Made by a program: the position numbers and the translations under genes. Below are positions 26,992-37,400 of a DNA stretch of 64,000 bases, one piece after another (within the stretch, counting starts at the first letter, position 1; every line of letters begins with the position of its first letter). Origin of the DNA: Pyrinomonadaceae bacterium (GTDB lineage: Bacteria > Acidobacteriota > Blastocatellia > Pyrinomonadales > Pyrinomonadaceae); NCBI GenBank assembly GCA_021228405.1, contig JAJQRF010000002.1, positions 992,001 through 1,056,000 on the forward strand. The letters are read 5' to 3'. Under the pieces are notes generated by a model. It worked only from the letters and a program-made list of their open reading frames with translations, was not told where the DNA came from and did not search any database.

Positions 26992-27774
26992 TTAGACGTA
27001 AATCTCACCTTTCAAATATAAAACTGCATTGCCTCCGATCTTCACACGATCGCCTTTCAATTCGCAAAAAAGTTCGCCGCCGCGCGCCGAAACCTGCCGC
27101 GCAAACAGTTCTGTCTTGCCCAATCTTTCCGCCCAAAACGGAATCAGATTGCAATGCACGGAACCAGTCACAGGGTCTTCAAAAACGCCGACTTCGGGCG
27201 CGAAAAAGCGTGAAACGAAATCCGAACTTTCACCTTTTGACGTGATGATGAAACCGTGTCCGCCGACCTCCAGTAATTTCGAGAAATTCGGCTGAATGTC
27301 TAAAATTTCCTGTTCGGTTTCGTATACCAGAAAATAATCGCGTGCTTTGAAAACTTCCTGCGGTTCTTTTCCGATGGCTTCGCTTAAACCTTCGGGAAGT
27401 TCGGCTGTTGAAACGGGACGCGAAGGGAAGTCGAGAATCAAACGATCTCCCTGTTTTTCGACTTCGAGCGCACCGCTTTTGTGCGAATGAAACTTCACCA
27501 GACCTTCTTCCGTTTTCAAAATTTCAAAGATCACATACGCGCTTGCCAGAGTCGCGTGTCCGCAAAGATCGATCTCATAAGTCGGCGTAAACCAGCGAAT
27601 CTCGTAAATATCGTCTTTTTTTACAAAAAACGCCGTTTCGCTCAAATTATTTTCCGAGGCGATTTTCTGCATCAAATCCGTTTCGAGCCATTCTTCCAAA
27701 GGACAAATCGCCGCCGGATTTCCTTTGAAAATTTCCTTCGTAAATGCGTCAACCTGATAGATCGTCAAATTCAT
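26992..27774 (-). CDS. PhzF-family isomerase/epimerase
   Basis: A 260-residue protein from ATG 27774; a GTG five codons earlier exists but has no better support. Its start, MNLTIYQVDAFTKEIFKGNP, and the catalytic-region NNLSETAFFV with its Glu are diagnostic. RWFTPTYEIDLCGHATLASA and the C-terminal FEDPVTGSVHCNLIPFWAERLG (repeat of the fold) follow. PhzF-like proteins are diaminopimelate-epimerase-fold isomerases; outside phenazine clusters the substrate is unknown. It lies between ridA and the nucleotidyltransferase inside the suf region. Confidence 0.88.
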   Translation of the reverse strand: MNLTIYQVDAFTKEIFKGNPAAICPLEEWLETDLMQKIASENNLSETAFFVKKDDIYEIRWFTPTYEIDLCGHATLASAYVIFEILKTEEGLVKFHSHKSGALEVEKQGDRLILDFPSRPVSTAELPEGLSEAIGKEPQEVFKARDYFLVYETEQEILDIQPNFSKLLEVGGHGFIITSKGESSDFVSRFFAPEVGVFEDPVTGSVHCNLIPFWAERLGKTELFARQVSARGGELFCELKGDRVKIGGNAVLYLKGEIYV

Positions 27775-27786
27775 AGTTTTTTTTGC

Positions 27787-27852
27787 CACGAATGAACACG
27801 AATAGCACGAATTTGTTTTTTATTTATCTGTGTCCATCTGTGTTTATCTGTG
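27787..27852. repeat. two adjacent short periodic repeats (CACGAAT x3, ATCTGTG x3)
   Basis: CACGAAT starts at 27787, 27797 and 27806, and ATCTGTG starts at 27826, 27836 and 27846. The spacing is 9-10 bases, close to one DNA turn. They fill most of the ridA-phzF gap. The phrase resembles short interspersed intergenic sequences seen in many environmental genomes, but its role is unknown. Confidence 0.55.
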
Positions 27853-27861
27853 GATAAATTT

Positions 27862-28242
27862 TTACTGTTTCACCGCCGCGATCGCCTGAATTTCGATTTT
27901 CGTTCCGAAATGCAAATCCTTCACGGGAACGATTGCCCGTGCCGGTTTATGTTCGCCCAAAATTCGTTTGTAAACTTCGTTCACTTTGTCCCAGAGTTCC
28001 ATTTCCGAAACATAGATCGTCATCTGCAAAACGTGATTCAGATCGCTGTTTGCCGCCAACAAAATCGCCTCGACGTTTCGCAAAGCGAGTTCCGTTTGCA
28101 ATTCAATATCGCCCGTTTCGACTTCGCCCGTCGCGTGATTTATCGGCAATTGTCCCGACACAAAAATTAAGCCGTTAAACTTTACGGCTGGCGAATAATG
28201 ACCTTTCGGTTTGGGAATGTCTGGTAAATAAACTTTATTCAT
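27862..28242 (-). CDS. RidA family enamine/imine deaminase
   Basis: A 126-residue YjgF/YER057c/UK114 protein. The family landmarks are GHYSPAVKFNGLIFVSGQLP, QTELALRNVEAILLAAN, DLNHVLQMTIYVSEME and the substrate-contacting Arg in KPARAIVPVKDL with the following Glu (KIEIQAIAAV). RidA hydrolyses 2-aminoacrylate and related imines formed by PLP enzymes such as threonine dehydratase, and ilvA lies 9 kb away on the same strand. The start is well defined, and it lies 15 bases after the preceding gene. Confidence 0.92.
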   Translation of the reverse strand: MNKVYLPDIPKPKGHYSPAVKFNGLIFVSGQLPINHATGEVETGDIELQTELALRNVEAILLAANSDLNHVLQMTIYVSEMELWDKVNEVYKRILGEHKPARAIVPVKDLHFGTKIEIQAIAAVKQ

Positions 28243-28257
28243 TTTACTGATTTACTA

Positions 28258-28728
28258 CTAAAATCTCATTCGCTTCTCATCATATTCAAAGTTCTTCTCA
28301 ATTTCCTGCATTTTTTCAACAAAAGTTTTGAAAACTATCCAGTAAAGACTATCTCTATTTATATCTGACCAAAAGTTACGACTTTTCCAACACTTTATAG
28401 CGTAATAACCAAACATGTAATGAGCTATCTCAGGTTTTATCAGTTTAGAATTAACTGATATTGCTATTTCTTCCATAAACCCAAGATAATCTCGTTTTTC
28501 TTTAAATGGAATTTCTTTTAATTTAGGATCATCCAATTCAGTTAAATCAGCAATTTCCTTGAATGAATCCTTATCTTTGAATCTATTCCTCATCTCAAAG
28601 AATTGCTCGGCTCGTTTTTGCGCACCTTGTTTAATATACTCGTAAACGCCTTTGATAAGAGCAAAAAGTGCAACGACTCCTCCAATGATCGTTGCTATAT
28701 TTTTCCAATCATCTAACGTCAAACTCAT
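28258..28728 (-). CDS. single-TM hypothetical protein (156 aa)
   Basis: The N-terminal helix (IATIIGGVVALFALIKGVYEY) is a membrane anchor. It is followed by a charged helical cytoplasmic domain with EQFFEMRNRFKD, a pattern found in small DUF4760-like membrane proteins. Base usage is clearly AT-richer than that of the flanking sufB and ridA genes, which suggests a later insertion into the cluster. The function is unknown. Confidence 0.6.
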   Translation of the reverse strand: MSLTLDDWKNIATIIGGVVALFALIKGVYEYIKQGAQKRAEQFFEMRNRFKDKDSFKEIADLTELDDPKLKEIPFKEKRDYLGFMEEIAISVNSKLIKPEIAHYMFGYYAIKCWKSRNFWSDINRDSLYWIVFKTFVEKMQEIEKNFEYDEKRMRF

Positions 28729-28737
28729 ACAAAATCA

Positions 28738-30177
28738 TTACCCAACGCTTCCTTCCAATTTCAAACCTAAAAGTTTCTGCGCTTCGACGGCGTATTCCAT
28801 CGGGAGTTCGCGGAAAACTTCTTTGCAGAAACCGTTGATGATGAGCGAAACCGCGTCTTCCTGCGAGATTCCGCGCTGTTGGAGATAGAAAAGCTGTTCT
28901 TCGCTGATCTTTGAAGTCGTCGCTTCGTGTTCGACTCGTGCCGAGTTGTTCATCACTTCGATATACGGAAAAGTGTTCGCTTCGCATTTGCCGCCGATGA
29001 GCATCGAGTCGCATTGTGTGTAATTTCTCGCACCTTCCGCTTTCGGCATCACTTTTACAAGTCCGCGATACGAATTGTTCGATTTTCCGGCGGAAATTCC
29101 TTTTGAAACGATCGTCGATTTCGTATTTTTGCCGATGTGGATCATCTTCGTTCCCGTGTCGGCGATCTGTGCGTTGTTGGTCAGCGCGACCGAGTAAAAT
29201 TCGCCGATCGAATTATCGCCTTGAAGGATAACGGACGGGTATTTCCACGTAATCGCCGAACCCGTTTCAACCTGCGTCCACGAGATTTTCGAGTTTTTTC
29301 CGCGGCACGCGCCGCGTTTCGTCACGAAATTATAAATTCCGCCTTTGCCCGATTCGTCGCCCGCATACCAATTCTGAACGGTCGAATATTTGATCTCGGC
29401 ATCGTCCAGCGCGACCAATTCGACGACTGCGGCGTGAAGCTGATTCGTGTCGAACTGCGGCGCGGTACAGCCTTCGTTATACGCGACATAGCCGCCTTCC
29501 TCGGCGACGATCAAAGTGCGTTCAAACTGTCCCGATTCCTGCGTGTTGATGCGGAAATAGGTCGAAAGTTCCATCGGGCAACGCACTCCCTTCGGGATAA
29601 AAACGAACGAGCCGTCTGAAAAAACCGCCGAATTCAAAGCCGCGTAATAATTGTCCGAAACAGGCACGACCGAGCCGAGATATTTTTGAATCAATTCGGG
29701 ATAATCCGCAACGGCTTCGGTAAACGAACAGAAGATCACGCCTGCTTCAAGGAGTTTTTTCTTATAGGTCGTCGCAACCGAAACCGAATCGAAAACCGCA
29801 TCAACGGCAACGTTTGCCAGCATTTTTTGCTCCGACAAAGGAATTCCGAGTTTTTCAAAAGTCTTAATCAATTCGGGGTCGACTTCGTCCATACTCGCCT
29901 TTTTCGCTTTCTGTTTCGGCGCGGAATAGTAGCTGATATTTTGAAAATCGATCGCCGGGTAATCAAAATTCGCCCAATTGTCGGGCTGTTTCATTTCTAA
30001 CCAGCGGCGGTAAGCTTTGAGGCGAAATTCAAGAAGCCATTCGGGTTCGTTCTTCTTCGCTGAGATCAGGCGAACGACATCTTCCGACAAGCCTTTGGCG
30101 ATAGTTTCGGTTTCGATGTCGGTCGTAAATCCGTATTTATATTCTCTGTTTGCTAATAATTCTACTGCTGTTGACAT
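28738..30177 (-). CDS. sufB: Fe-S assembly scaffold protein SufB
   Basis: A 479-residue SufB, close to the usual 470-495. The landmarks are [67 protein letters not shown], and the C-terminal [20 protein letters not shown] / [20 protein letters not shown]. It builds nascent Fe-S clusters with SufC and SufD. It lies 19 bases after the Rrf2 regulator, so the two are co-transcribed. Confidence 0.96.
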   Translation of the reverse strand: MSTAVELLANREYKYGFTTDIETETIAKGLSEDVVRLISAKKNEPEWLLEFRLKAYRRWLEMKQPDNWANFDYPAIDFQNISYYSAPKQKAKKASMDEVDPELIKTFEKLGIPLSEQKMLANVAVDAVFDSVSVATTYKKKLLEAGVIFCSFTEAVADYPELIQKYLGSVVPVSDNYYAALNSAVFSDGSFVFIPKGVRCPMELSTYFRINTQESGQFERTLIVAEEGGYVAYNEGCTAPQFDTNQLHAAVVELVALDDAEIKYSTVQNWYAGDESGKGGIYNFVTKRGACRGKNSKISWTQVETGSAITWKYPSVILQGDNSIGEFYSVALTNNAQIADTGTKMIHIGKNTKSTIVSKGISAGKSNNSYRGLVKVMPKAEGARNYTQCDSMLIGGKCEANTFPYIEVMNNSARVEHEATTSKISEEQLFYLQQRGISQEDAVSLIINGFCKEVFRELPMEYAVEAQKLLGLKLEGSVG

Positions 30178-30196
30178 AAATTTATCTTTTCAAAAA

Positions 30197-30685
30197 TTAA
30201 TTACTGCTGATGCTTTGCGGTTCGATCGTGCGGTGAATGCCTTGAATCTGGTGAAACATTTCGTTGACGCGCGATTCTTCGCCGACGATCTGGGCGAGCG
30301 TGATCTGCGAAAGTGCGTTCTGGACGATTTCGTGCAAGCCGACGATGACCGGGCGAATTCCGCAATCGCCTTTGTGAACACACGTTTCCAGCACGCCTTT
30401 GTAGCTGTCGCAATGATTAACGATCTCGTCGGCTTCCAAAACTTTGATGACTTCGCTCAAATAAATCTCGCTTGCCGGACGCGACAGGTTATAGCCTCCT
30501 TTCGTGCCGCGCGTCGCCGAAACGAAACCGGCTTTGTTCAAAAGCCATAACAATTTTCCTGCATTGGCGACGGAAATACCTTCGCGTTCAGCGATCTGAG
30601 GCAAGGTCAAAGATTCGTTTTCAGACAAATTTGCCAATTGCACCAAGCATCGTAATCCGTATTCTTCCTGAGCTGAAATTTTCAT
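30197..30685 (-). CDS. Rrf2-family Fe-S-sensing regulator of the suf cluster
   Basis: The start is at ATG 30685, with AGAAGG 7-8 bases upstream; a longer reading lacks a site. The 162-residue protein has the Rrf2 winged helix (MKISAQEEYGLRCLVQLANL, LPQIAEREGISVANAGKLLWLL, RGTKGGYNLSRP). It has three cysteines at 92, 102 and 108 (C-x9-C-x5-C), the arrangement that holds a [2Fe-2S] or [4Fe-4S] cluster in IscR/SufR-type proteins. As the first gene of the suf cluster it probably represses it when cluster supply is adequate. Confidence 0.92.
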   Translation of the reverse strand: MKISAQEEYGLRCLVQLANLSENESLTLPQIAEREGISVANAGKLLWLLNKAGFVSATRGTKGGYNLSRPASEIYLSEVIKVLEADEIVNHCDSYKGVLETCVHKGDCGIRPVIVGLHEIVQNALSQITLAQIVGEESRVNEMFHQIQGIHRTIEPQSISSN

Positions 30686-30726
30686 TCTTTTACCTTCTGG
30701 TTTTTTGCAATTTGATAACAACACTT

Positions 30727-30755
30727 ACTTTAGCAAATCCTTACTTTTTTCTCAA
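30727..30755 (-). promoter_or_regulatory. putative promoter of the rrf2-suf operon
   Basis: On the minus strand TTGAGA (30755-30750) and TAAAGT (30732-30727) are separated by exactly 17 bases, giving a near-consensus -35/-10 pair about 42 bases upstream of the rrf2 start. Two AAGTAAG direct repeats straddle the spacer and -10 and are candidates for an Rrf2 operator. Confidence 0.6.
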
Positions 30756-30819
30756 GATTAAAACGACATCTCAATATAATGCCAACTCTGATAGCCGGAG
30801 CCTTCGATTAACCTGTTAG

Positions 30820-31149
30820 TTAGGGCATAAAGTGAAAATCTTGGGGCATAAAATGAAATTGGCTTTGAAAGGTCTTTTGAGTAGTATTGATTTTTGTTTT
30901 TTTAAGTCCCTCACCCTTTATTTCAAAAGGGATTTTTTCCGGTAGTTGAAGTTCGCCGTCTATTAAAACCTCAACATAAATATTGGCTGCTCTGGCATAA
31001 GCTAACGCGACTTTATACGGTGGGATGCGTGTTTCAGATTCGTATTCTGAGATAATACTGCGAAATAATTCATCTTTTTCACCCAACCCAAAATGTTTGA
31101 GCATCCCGCCTTGAGATAATCCTAAAGATTTTCTAATAGTTTTAAGCTT
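30820..31149 (-). pseudogene. XRE-family HTH regulator lacking a normal start
   Basis: The longest ATG reading (31104) begins in the middle of the helix-turn-helix. The same frame continues upstream to 31149 as KLKTIRKSLGLSQGG, which is the expected first HTH helix. A TAA at 31152-31150 then closes it before any ATG, GTG or TTG. The rest fits a solitary XRE regulator (SIISEYESETRIPPYKVALA, YARAANIYVEVLIDGELQLP). The last residues consist of two HFMP-containing repeats made by the 15-base motif. Either the gene is 5'-truncated or it uses a rare AUU start. It lies beyond the trailer end of the CRISPR array. Confidence 0.55.
30825..30860. repeat. two copies of the GCATAAAATGAAATT motif (left end of the defence island)
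   Basis: GCATAAAGTGAAAAT (30825-30839) and GCATAAAATGAAATT (30846-30860) lie 21 bases apart. Reverse-complement relatives occur at 46620-46634 and 53226-53324. They overlap the 3' end of the truncated HTH gene. Confidence 0.6.
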
Positions 31150-31377
31150 TTATGGTTGAAGAGAGATGACTTCTCTCGAAATTCTTCCCATCAGATTTTT
31201 CCTCCGAGAAGTCATCCAAACGTATTTCCAAAATGAAATGAGTGGGATTTAAGAAATAGTCTGCAATTAGAACAGGATATTTCTAAAATTTCTGAGTATG
31301 ATAATCTGCCGTAATTCTAAGGAGAATTGCTCCGGCAGAGTAGCGCATCAGATTGTTCTTGCCACTCCGATCATCTC
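31150..31377. other. non-coding stretch between the HTH remnant and the CRISPR array
   Basis: No gene is seen. An imperfect inverted repeat (GATGACTTCTC at 31165-31175 and CGAGAAGTCATC at 31205-31216) could form a 12-bp stem with a one-base bulge and a loop of about 29 bases. The rest shows no clear signal. Confidence 0.5.
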
Positions 31378-31413
31378 TTTGTCGAAAAGTATTTCCTTAT
31401 TATGAATTTCTAC
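31378..31413 (-). repeat. degenerate terminal CRISPR repeat
   Basis: The half facing the array keeps 14 of 18 bases of the array repeat and ends in the identical GAATTTCTAC; the other half is diverged. It is followed by a 35-base segment (31414-31448), exactly one spacer length, before the first perfect repeat. This marks the leader-distal end of the array. Confidence 0.75.
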
Positions 31414-31448
31414 CGTAACATCCTTTTTTCAAGTCAATTCTGACAATC

Positions 31449-34400
31449 GTGCTAAACGCCTTTCGGCATCTAAGGAATTTCTACAAACAAAGGCTTATCA
31501 ATTCAACCCGATCAGCTTGCTTGTGCTAAACGCCTTTCGGCATCTAAGGAATTTCTACATCGGCAATCCAGTTATAGGTCATCGTCCCAGATAAGAGTGC
31601 TAAACGCCTTTCGGCATCTAAGGAATTTCTACGCGTTTAGAATCTTGTGCGAGTTGATTTTCCTCGAACGGTGCTAAACGCCTTTCGGCATCTAAGGAAT
31701 TTCTACGTCTGAATTGGCGGGTCGCCAACTGTGGCTTGACCGAGGTGCTAAACGCCTTTCGGCATCTAAGGAATTTCTACCGGTTCTCAAGATTTTATGG
31801 TTGAACTGACAGTGCTAAACGCCTTTCGGCATCTAAGGAATTTCTACTACGACAAAAAATAATGGTTCATTCGTCGTGTCGTCAAGTGCTAAACGCCTTT
31901 CGGCATCTAAGGAATTTCTACCAAATCCGATCCGCATTAGATTTTCTTGTTTCAAGCGTGCTAAACGCCTTTCGGCATCTAAGGAATTTCTACTTGTTCG
32001 CGTAAAATACGACACGCGACCGGATCGAATGTGCTAAACGCCTTTCGGCATCTAAGGAATTTCTACTGTTGGAACATTTGCGCTTTCAACGATCTTTTCG
32101 GGTGCTAAACGCCTTTCGGCATCTAAGGAATTTCTACACATATAATCCTCGACAAAGGTATTGTGTTCGTCGTTCGTGTGCTAAACGCCTTTCGGCATCT
32201 AAGGAATTTCTACCTCGCATCTAAACCCGCCTAACTCGTCGTTTAACTCGAGTGCTAAACGCCTTTCGGCATCTAAGGAATTTCTACCCGCCGCGAGCTT
32301 CACATCACCATTAAAAATTTCTGCCGGTGCTAAACGCCTTTCGGCATCTAAGGAATTTCTACCTGATTTTTCCCTTTCTTCTTCCGTGAAATGTTCATTG
32401 TGCTAAACGCCTTTCGGCATCTAAGGAATTTCTACTCGCAACGGGCAAACAAGAGCCATTGCCGCCGCCGATGTGCTAAACGCCTTTCGGCATCTAAGGA
32501 ATTTCTACGATTTGCTGATGACAATAACCGCATCTCTGCGAACTCGTGCTAAACGCCTTTCGGCATCTAAGGAATTTCTACCACAGGCGGCAAGAATCCT
32601 TTTTTCTTCGTCAAAACTGTGCTAAACGCCTTTCGGCATCTAAGGAATTTCTACCGTTTTCAGCGAGTAATCTTCATCGTCTTCGCCGAAGTGCTAAACG
32701 CCTTTCGGCATCTAAGGAATTTCTACTGTTACAACCGCAATCGGAATTTTGAGCAAATTAGTTGTGAGTGCTAAACGCCTTTCGGCATCTAAGGAATTTC
32801 TACCCAATTTTGTGAGGTGGCTTTATGCCAAAAGATTAGTGCTAAACGCCTTTCGGCATCTAAGGAATTTCTACATTTGAGAGATTTCAATTTTAGAGGT
32901 TTTTTATGGTGTGCTAAACGCCTTTCGGCATCTAAGGAATTTCTACCCAAACTGAAAATGTCTTAATCGTCTTTGCCTAGAACCAGTGCTAAACGCCTTT
33001 CGGCATCTAAGGAATTTCTACCGTTGATTTAGTTGAAAGACTTCAAAGCCAGCCGGTAGGTGCTAAACGCCTTTCGGCATCTAAGGAATTTCTACAGGAC
33101 GCAAAGAACGAAAAGCGTAGTTTGAACAAGGTGCTAAACGCCTTTCGGCATCTAAGGAATTTCTACTTGAAATGGAAGCGGCGAAGATTCTCGGATGTTC
33201 ATAGTGCTAAACGCCTTTCGGCATCTAAGGAATTTCTACTGCCGTAATTCATTTAGCACTGTGGACAGATAACGCTGTGCTAAACGCCTTTCGGCATCTA
33301 AGGAATTTCTACCCAAATCGCCGAGTTTACCTTTCCGCTCGTATTTCCAGTGCTAAACGCCTTTCGGCATCTAAGGAATTTCTACGCTCGGAATTTGATT
33401 TAAAACAATTCCGGTTTCTTGTGCTAAACGCCTTTCGGCATCTAAGGAATTTCTACACAGTCTTTTAAGCGAGGGATAAATGAGCGGAACTACCAGTGCT
33501 AAACGCCTTTCGGCATCTAAGGAATTTCTACCACGGCTTTTCTTTTTTGTCCCTATGCCGTTAGAATATCGTGCTAAACGCCTTTCGGCATCTAAGGAAT
33601 TTCTACGGCAATCAGATTGTTTTTAATACCCGGCGTTTCCGGTGCTAAACGCCTTTCGGCATCTAAGGAATTTCTACCAAGCCTTTTACGGGGTGCATAT
33701 GCTCGAAAAGGTGTGCTAAACGCCTTTCGGCATCTAAGGAATTTCTACTCTTATCGTTCTTACAATAAATTGATGCAAAAGCCCAGAGTGCTAAACGCCT
33801 TTCGGCATCTAAGGAATTTCTACCCGCCGTTGCAGGGTTTGTGGCGGTCGGAACTGCGTGCTAAACGCCTTTCGGCATCTAAGGAATTTCTACTAATCTT
33901 TGTTACCTGCTGTTCGCGGGAGTTACCCAGTGCTAAACGCCTTTCGGCATCTAAGGAATTTCTACCGTTCATCCTTTTTGATAACTTTCGGTTTTAGATT
34001 GTGCTAAACGCCTTTCGGCATCTAAGGAATTTCTACGACATCAAGAGAGCAAGCGGACGCGATGCACGACTGTGCTAAACGCCTTTCGGCATCTAAGGAA
34101 TTTCTACCACGAGTTTTTAATTGGTTTAATTTTGTAGAATCGACGTGCTAAACGCCTTTCGGCATCTAAGGAATTTCTACTGTTCGCGTTGAATGTTTTG
34201 ACGAGCGTTCCGTTTTGTGCTAAACGCCTTTCGGCATCTAAGGAATTTCTACTTAACGAGTAAATAAATGGCACACGATCTGATTATGTGCTAAACGCCT
34301 TTCGGCATCTAAGGAATTTCTACTTTCACCGCTTGATGACGGGTCTTGCTCGATTTGCAGTGCTAAACGCCTTTCGGCATCTAAGGAATTTCTACAAACG

Positions 34401-37400
34401 GCGCAAAGCGCAAATTTCGCGGCGGAAAGCGGTGCTAAACGCCTTTCGGCATCTAAGGAATTTCTACGGTCTTTTAACCTACGATTATTTAGTGGTTCAA
34501 AGAGTGCTAAACGCCTTTCGGCATCTAAGGAATTTCTACAGTCCGTCAGATTTGGGTTTAGTTCCAGATTTGGGGTGCTAAACGCCTTTCGGCATCTAAG
34601 GAATTTCTACATTCAAGAAAAACGAGGTTGATTTGCCTGAAGTGACTTTGTGCTAAACGCCTTTCGGCATCTAAGGAATTTCTACAACGCTTGTCGCCGC
34701 AGCTCTCGAAGGTCGCAAAGCGTGCTAAACGCCTTTCGGCATCTAAGGAATTTCTACCAACAAGCGTAATTTGATTGCTTCCGCCTGTATTGTCGTGCTA
34801 AACGCCTTTCGGCATCTAAGGAATTTCTACTTTCTATTTTGATCGGACGCGACAAGGCGCGGAAAGTGCTAAACGCCTTTCGGCATCTAAGGAATTTCTA
34901 CCCCGAACCGAATTTAATTTTTTGAATACTTTCAAATTGTGCTAAACGCCTTTCGGCATCTAAGGAATTTCTACCACGAACGGACTTGGAAACTCTTTCA
35001 GCAAACCGCTACAGTGCTAAACGCCTTTCGGCATCTAAGGAATTTCTACTAAAGCGTAACCCGACAAAACCGTTTGCTGAAAGTGTGCTAAACGCCTTTC
35101 GGCATCTAAGGAATTTCTACTCATTCGCATTTTTAATTCGCGTTCGATTTCTCGGCGAATGTCCGGGTGCTAAACGCCTTTCGGCATCTAAGGAATTTCT
35201 ACTTCCGAAACGCTCGGCGGTGCGGTTCTCGATATTAGTGCTAAACGCCTTTCGGCATCTAAGGAATTTCTACTCGCGGTTTGTTGATTGTCGGCGGCTT
35301 CGGCTTTGTGCTAAACGCCTTTCGGCATCTAAGGAATTTCTACAGCAAATAGCCTTTGTAAAATAAGCGGATTATCTTCGTGCTAAACGCCTTTCGGCAT
35401 CTAAGGAATTTCTACAAGGTTTTTCCGTGATGCCGCTCGATGCGATCATCTTTTCCAATTCTTGTGCTAAACGCCTTTCGGCATCTAAGGAATTTCTACT
35501 TCCCAAATCTAACTACAATTTATTTTTAGAAATTTAGTGCTAAACGCCTTTCGGCATCTAAGGAATTTCTACGGGCGTATCGTTCGGCGTATATTGGATA
35601 GTGTCAAGTGCTAAACGCCTTTCGGCATCTAAGGAATTTCTACCGTGTGATGTTGGAACATATCGAAACTGGAGCGGTTAGTGCTAAACGCCTTTCGGCA
35701 TCTAAGGAATTTCTACATAAGACCTCCGTTTCCGACGATTTAAGCAAATCGTCCAAGTGCTAAACGCCTTTCGGCATCTAAGGAATTTCTACGCTTGAAT
35801 TGCTTGAATTGCTTCCACAGGCGTTTTAGTGTGCTAAACGCCTTTCGGCATCTAAGGAATTTCTACTTTTCGCGCCGATCGATAATTTGCGCGTCTAAGA
35901 GTGCTAAACGCCTTTCGGCATCTAAGGAATTTCTACCACGCGGAATGGCGAAAAGAAGATCAAAAGGCAAAATGTGCTAAACGCCTTTCGGCATCTAAGG
36001 AATTTCTACCGGCGGCGTAAAGGTCAAGGATAAAGCCGATCTGTTGTGCTAAACGCCTTTCGGCATCTAAGGAATTTCTACGTGTTTCTCACGAAGAAAC
36101 AATATCAATGCGATTTGTGCTAAACGCCTTTCGGCATCTAAGGAATTTCTACCAATTCTTGAAAGTGAAAGTTTTGATGATGCTGTAAAGTGCTAAACGC
36201 CTTTCGGCATCTAAGGAATTTCTACAATAATGCCGTCTGTGTTTTCAGATTGCGCTTTGAAGTGCTAAACGCCTTTCGGCATCTAAGGAATTTCTACTCC
36301 GGAGCCTTTTTTCTTGCAATTTTTACAACCAAAGATTGGTGCTAAACGCCTTTCGGCATCTAAGGAATTTCTACCAATGCTTGGCGCACTGATGCGTCCT
36401 GCGTAATATTGTGCTAAACGCCTTTCGGCATCTAAGGAATTTCTACGCCGCGCAAGCCGCTGCAAACGCAGCCGCGCCGAAACTGTGCTAAACGCCTTTC
36501 GGCATCTAAGGAATTTCTACTGCAAGCTACTGCCGACAGTATTGCAAAAAATTATCAGGTGCTAAACGCCTTTCGGCATCTAAGGAATTTCTACCTGGAC
36601 AGTCACAGAGGAATTTAATAATTAGGGCAGTCAGTGCTAAACGCCTTTCGGCATCTAAGGAATTTCTACTTCAGAGAAACGACGAAAGACGTTTTATACA
36701 CATAGTGCTAAACGCCTTTCGGCATCTAAGGAATTTCTACCTGCCGTTAATGTAGGACTGTCTAAGCAGCCAAGAGTGCTAAACGCCTTTCGGCATCTAA
36801 GGAATTTCTACAAAAAGACACCCAAGACAACGAGCAAAACACCTTGGTGCTAAACGCCTTTCGGCATCTAAGGAATTTCTACCGCCGATTTTTTAAACTC
36901 CAGTATTGATCGTAATCGTTGTGCTAAACGCCTTTCGGCATCTAAGGAATTTCTACTGATCGAACGAAATCGATTGTCATTTCCGTAAAAATGTGCTAAA
37001 CGCCTTTCGGCATCTAAGGAATTTCTACCGCGCAAAGTTCCCGAAAAACCCTCGTTCGAGCCTTGGTGCTAAACGCCTTTCGGCATCTAAGGAATTTCTA
37101 CTCGGCGGCGGTGTTTCTGCTTATATCCCTGCTGTGTTCACGCTTTGTGCTAAACGCCTTTCGGCATCTAAGGAATTTCTACCCGATTCTGTTTTCAGAG
37201 GTGAAAACTGTAAAAGCTACAATGTGCTAAACGCCTTTCGGCATCTAAGGAATTTCTACTTGTTACACCACGTTTTCAACCCGCGCATTCAAAGTTTGTG
37301 CTAAACGCCTTTCGGCATCTAAGGAATTTCTACGCTACGGGCATAATTACGGAATGCAGGCGACGAAGAGCGCAGTGCTAAACGCCTTTCGGCATCTAAG

